Shown here in pieces: positions 61,474-64,000 of a stretch of 64,000 nt of DNA. The DNA is from Fidelibacterota bacterium. Lineage in GTDB: Bacteria > Fidelibacterota > UBA2242 > JAFGTP01. A program made the position numbers and the translations under genes. Every line of letters begins with the position of its first letter. The first letter of the stretch is position 1. The stretch lies in contig JAFGTP010000061.1 in NCBI GenBank assembly GCA_016934035.1, positions 1 to 64,000 of the forward strand. Direction: 5' to 3'. The notes beneath the pieces were generated by a model that had not been told where the DNA came from, did not search any database, and was given only the letters and a program-made list of their open reading frames with translations.

Positions 61474-62163
61474 TTATGAAATTAATTTTGCTTTGAAATA
61501 TAATAAAGCACCATTCTCGTAGGGTAATGGAATAAATTCAAAACCATGATTTTCGAACTTTTGTTTTAATTCCTGGGTAGAATAGAGCGTCCCTCTGATG
61601 ATTACCTTTGGATTTTTTTTCTCCGGAATCGGCACACTACAAAAAAATATTCCATCAGCTTTAAGGATACGTTTCAATTCGGCAATGAATGAATCGATGC
61701 TACTGAAAAAATTAAGCGATAAATTGCAGATTGCCATATCAAAGTTATGTTCTGCAAAGGGCGTTTGACAGGCATCGGTGATATACAATTCAAAATCTCT
61801 AAATCCTTTGTCAATCAATTTTTTTCTTGCGATGAGCAGAAGTCCGGCGCTGATGTCGCTTCCAATATAATGATTATCTGGAAGTAAAAATTTTTCGACA
61901 TTGCCACTTCCCGTTGCAAATTCAATAATTTTTTGATGATGGATTTCTTCGAATTCTTTTTTCAATATCTCAATATGCTGGTTGATATTGCCACCAAATT
62001 TCCTGGGGAAAATGGATTTTTCCATGATTCGGTCATACATAAAGGATAACAAATCACCCAGCCAGGGTTTGTATTTTTGAATATTATTCCTTTCATCGGT
62101 TATATAATAGAGTCCTTTTTTGAGAATTCTCTTTTTTCCGGTGGTTATAATTGATTTTTGCAT
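61474..62163 (-). CDS. Class I SAM-dependent methyltransferase
   Basis: 229 residues. The SAM-binding core is visible: motif I 'IIEFATGSGNVEKFL', motif II 'YIGSDISAGLL' with the acidic residue, and 'NFDMAICNLSLNFF' then 'ELKRILKADGIFF', the pattern of Methyltransf_11/25 proteins. The glycine motif is E-F-A-T-G-S-G-N. The substrate is unknown. AAGGAG lies 5 nt before the ATG. It follows the other methyltransferase by 21 nt on the same strand and is convergent with metH. The two are distant paralogues at most and probably form an operon. Confidence 0.85.
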   Translation of the reverse strand: MQKSIITTGKKRILKKGLYYITDERNNIQKYKPWLGDLLSFMYDRIMEKSIFPRKFGGNINQHIEILKKEFEEIHHQKIIEFATGSGNVEKFLLPDNHYIGSDISAGLLLIARKKLIDKGFRDFELYITDACQTPFAEHNFDMAICNLSLNFFSSIDSFIAELKRILKADGIFFCSVPIPEKKNPKVIIRGTLYSTQELKQKFENHGFEFIPLPYENGALLYFKAKLIS

Positions 62164-62184
62164 GTCGACTCCTTTTTCGGCTGA

Positions 62185-62778
62185 TCAGAGTAATTTTGTT
62201 TTTATAAAATTGATAGTATAATTCCGTTGGTTGCCAAACATTTCCCCCAAAACAAATCCTGCTTTCGCAGTGAGCGCCATCAATTCCTGGGGTGTCATTT
62301 TGTCGGGGTCACCGGCAAGTTCGGAAATTGAGAGAATTCCATCAGCTCTCAGCAGGCGATAGAATTCCCGGATATAGGCCCCTTTATTTTCTACTTCCCC
62401 GATGACGGTCACCATAAAAATCCGGTCAAAACTTTCATCGGAAAAATCCAATTTCTCACCATTGCACAAATAATATTCAGTATTGCTGATGTTACTTTTG
62501 CCCAGACGTTTTTTCGCATAATCCAGCATTTCCTGCTGAATGTCTGCAAGGACAATTTTCCCCTGAGTGAGAAATTTTGCCACTTGCAAACTAAAATATC
62601 CGGGACCAGGGCCAATTTCCAATACCTGATGACTGGGCGCCAAATTCATTCGCTTTATTAACTTTTTGGGTGAAAGGAATATATTTCTCAGCGGAATTAA
62701 AAGTGTAAATGCCATCTGATGCGGGAAAACACCTTTGGAGGTAAATCGATCTATAATATCTTGTTTATTATTTGTCAT
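62185..62778 (-). CDS. Class I SAM-dependent methyltransferase
   Basis: 197 residues. Motif I is 'VLEIGPGPGYFSLQVA', the acidic end of strand 2 is 'IVLADIQQEML', and 'FDRIFMVTVIGEV' and 'EFYRLLRADGILSISE' complete a Methyltransf_11-type fold. 'PHQMAFTLLIPLRN' ahead of the core is typical of small-molecule or lipid methyltransferases of this size. I start at ATG 62778 because AAGGA lies 7 nt upstream; a longer reading to 62808 is not supported. It is divergent from the rhomboid gene with about 50 nt between them. Substrate unknown. Confidence 0.85.
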   Translation of the reverse strand: MTNNKQDIIDRFTSKGVFPHQMAFTLLIPLRNIFLSPKKLIKRMNLAPSHQVLEIGPGPGYFSLQVAKFLTQGKIVLADIQQEMLDYAKKRLGKSNISNTEYYLCNGEKLDFSDESFDRIFMVTVIGEVENKGAYIREFYRLLRADGILSISELAGDPDKMTPQELMALTAKAGFVLGEMFGNQRNYTINFIKTKLL

Positions 62779-62828
62779 ATTCAGTCCTTCGATTGTATAT
62801 TTTTCCAAATTTTAGGATAGGAAAAATT

Positions 62829-63872
62829 ATGTTTACAAAATTATTTTACCAAATAAATAAAAAATTTCCCGTAGTAAGTTTTCTTCTGATCGCTTCATGC
62901 CTGATTTCAACCATTCCCCAATTTTTCCTAAATGATCTTTACAGTGAAATAACTCGTCAATCAGCAACATTCCATAGTTTCTATTTATTTACATTAAGCG
63001 CATTTACACATAGCCCTGAAATGATTCTACCTCATTTTTTCGGGAATTTGCTTGTATTTCTGATATTTGGAATATTATGTGAAAAATTACTGGGAGCGAG
63101 ACGATTTGCATTTCTTTCAATTTTGACATTTTTCACAACTACAATTGTTAATTATATACATTCCGATACAAGAATACTTGGTCACGGTGCATCTGGTATT
63201 GCCTGGGGATATCATGTCGTTTTTATTTATTTTTTAATTTTAATCTTCAAAAAACAAAGAGTTATAGCTTTTAAAGATATCTATGTGATTTTAGGAATTA
63301 TTCTAATGATTTTTGATATTATTGGAATTCCGATAATTGAAGTCATCCTATTGAAACAACAATTTTTTAGTAATTTCGGACAAACTTTGCATCTTATTTC
63401 AATGGCCGTGGTAATTTCATGCATATTTTTCTGGAAATCTGACATCAAACAAAATCTGGATAAATTATTATCTGAGGTTGCGATCAAGGAAAAATCTTTT
63501 TTCAAATCACTACCCGTTTTTGGAATTATGTTTTTATTTTTACTTAACATCTTTGGCACGTGGAAAGCCATTGACATTACATTACATGAAAATAAATCAC
63601 TCGAATACAGGATAATTGAACAGTCTAACCAGCAGGTTAGCATTATATTTGACAATGAAATTGAGAGTTATCACAGAAACATATCTTCGATTGCTTATGA
63701 AGATTCACTGGGATCAATTTATTTTAATGAAAAATTAATAAGTCCAAAAGAATTGGAAATAACCTTCAATCGACCTATTGAAAAATCAGAAAGTATAAAA
63801 TTGGGTTATCAAATTAACTGGAAATTTTATCAGGATGTAATAAAAATAGATCAAGTGATTTTTGAGAATTGA
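62829..63872 (+). CDS. Rhomboid-family intramembrane serine protease with extra-membrane C-terminal domain
   Basis: 347 residues. Rhomboid signatures are present in order: HxxxN at His69-Asn73 ('LPHFFGNLLVF'), catalytic Ser122 in 'LGHGASGIAWG' and catalytic His188 in 'FGQTLHLISM'. Rhomboids cut membrane proteins inside the bilayer. Six hydrophobic segments occupy residues ~15-200; a seventh at about 225-245 leads to a ~100-residue C-terminal domain of beta-strand character ('QQVSIIFDNEIESY', 'ELEITFNRPI') that may be periplasmic. AGGA precedes the ATG at 62829; an upstream in-frame start overlaps the divergent gene and is not used. The gene is AT-rich (13 G+C in the 60-nt line at 63241 by hand count), unlike metH. 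The natural substrate is unknown. Confidence 0.8.
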   Translation: MFTKLFYQINKKFPVVSFLLIASCLISTIPQFFLNDLYSEITRQSATFHSFYLFTLSAFTHSPEMILPHFFGNLLVFLIFGILCEKLLGARRFAFLSILTFFTTTIVNYIHSDTRILGHGASGIAWGYHVVFIYFLILIFKKQRVIAFKDIYVILGIILMIFDIIGIPIIEVILLKQQFFSNFGQTLHLISMAVVISCIFFWKSDIKQNLDKLLSEVAIKEKSFFKSLPVFGIMFLFLLNIFGTWKAIDITLHENKSLEYRIIEQSNQQVSIIFDNEIESYHRNISSIAYEDSLGSIYFNEKLISPKELEITFNRPIEKSESIKLGYQINWKFYQDVIKIDQVIFEN

Positions 63873-63875
63873 AAT

Positions 63876-64000
63876 CTATTCAAAATCCAAAATCCCATAA
63901 CCTGTCGGATTGTATGGATTTCCTGCCCAATGGGATTCCTTCACTTCATTTTGTGGACGATTTCGACTGATATTGAAACCCCACTGATCTCCGGATTTTG
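63876..64000 (-). CDS. C-terminal end of a carbohydrate-binding family 9-like protein (partial)
   Basis: A minus-strand frame open at the right edge of the window encodes 40 residues to a TAG at 63878-63876, convergent with the rhomboid gene. The text 'GDQWGFNISRNRP' followed by 'ESHWAGN' and the end 'GYGILDFE' resembles the last strands of CBM9-like/DOMON-type carbohydrate-binding domains (pattern W-x-N-x-x-R ... E ... G-x-L-x-F at the very end). The rest lies outside the window, so the full protein and its function cannot be given. Confidence 0.5.
   Translation of the reverse strand, partial: KSGDQWGFNISRNRPQNEVKESHWAGNPYNPTGYGILDFE

Noticed and set aside
1-64000. tRNA, rRNA, transposase or integrase genes
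   Set aside because: None was recognised by eye on either strand; the AT-rich insert has no visible mobility gene.

Overview
The window reads as chromosomal DNA of a Gram-negative member of the FCB superphylum. Six large exported proteins carry the 'NYPNPFNP' (or close variant) FlgD-like/type IX secretion (T9SS type A) sorting domain, which is common in Neomarinimicrobiota, Calditrichota and Ignavibacteria. There are several lipoproteins, and TTG/GTG starts occur beside ATG. The phylum is an inference; no rRNA, tRNA or marker gene is present. Genes are dense, with clear Shine-Dalgarno sites and several perfect intrinsic terminators.

Layout. 1-2.0 kb: remnant of an Abi_2-type phage-abortive gene, a DUF4416 protein and an arylamine N-acetyltransferase-like enzyme. 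2.1-8.0 kb: membrane-anchored isochorismatase-like hydrolase, an APC permease fused to a PTS-EIIA-like domain, and a tandem pair of TPR receptors ending in a CxxC...CxxC tail. 8.0-13.2 kb (minus): exported alpha/beta hydrolase, M20 amidohydrolase, PBP4-type D,D-carboxypeptidase and an unassigned lipoprotein. 13.3-19.9 kb: secreted GHL10 hydrolase, exo-muramidase NamZ, a ROK regulator and a small secreted protein. 20.0-32.8 kb (minus): two secreted amidases flanking a beta-propeller protein, a multidomain NlpC/P60 protein, GNAT, D-cysteine desulfhydrase-like enzyme, a Tat-exported L-Ala-D/L-Glu epimerase and a YkfC-like NlpC/P60 lipoprotein. 33-37.2 kb: a strongly AT-rich insert with two secreted proteins, one a caspase/gingipain-like peptidase. 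37.6-55.1 kb: transglutaminase-like lipoprotein, golvesin-containing amidase, then a plus-strand run murQ - etfB - etfA - D-lactate dehydrogenase - namZ - alr - glycosyltransferase - ASKHA sugar kinase - SpoIID-like protein - AmpG-like transporter. 55.2-64 kb: mutarotase, a TetR regulator with a flavodoxin/ferredoxin protein, metH, two methyltransferases, a rhomboid protease and the end of a CBM9-like protein.

How it fits together. Most genes from 10 to 55 kb act on peptidoglycan or its fragments. Secreted amidases, NlpC/P60 and transglutaminase-like peptidases and PBP4 would open and trim stem peptides. NamZ would release MurNAc. The epimerase would convert L-Ala-D-Glu. The AmpG-like carrier would import muropeptides or sugars, the ASKHA kinase would phosphorylate MurNAc, and MurQ would split MurNAc-6-P into GlcNAc-6-P and D-lactate. 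Immediately after murQ lies etfB-etfA-FAD lactate dehydrogenase, in the gene order of the acetogen Lct complex, so the released D-lactate can be oxidised to pyruvate through an Etf, possibly by flavin-based electron confurcation. This coupling of MurNAc ether cleavage to an Ldh/Etf module is the most interesting system in the window. Its assignment rests on sequence motifs and gene order, not on any experiment or database search.
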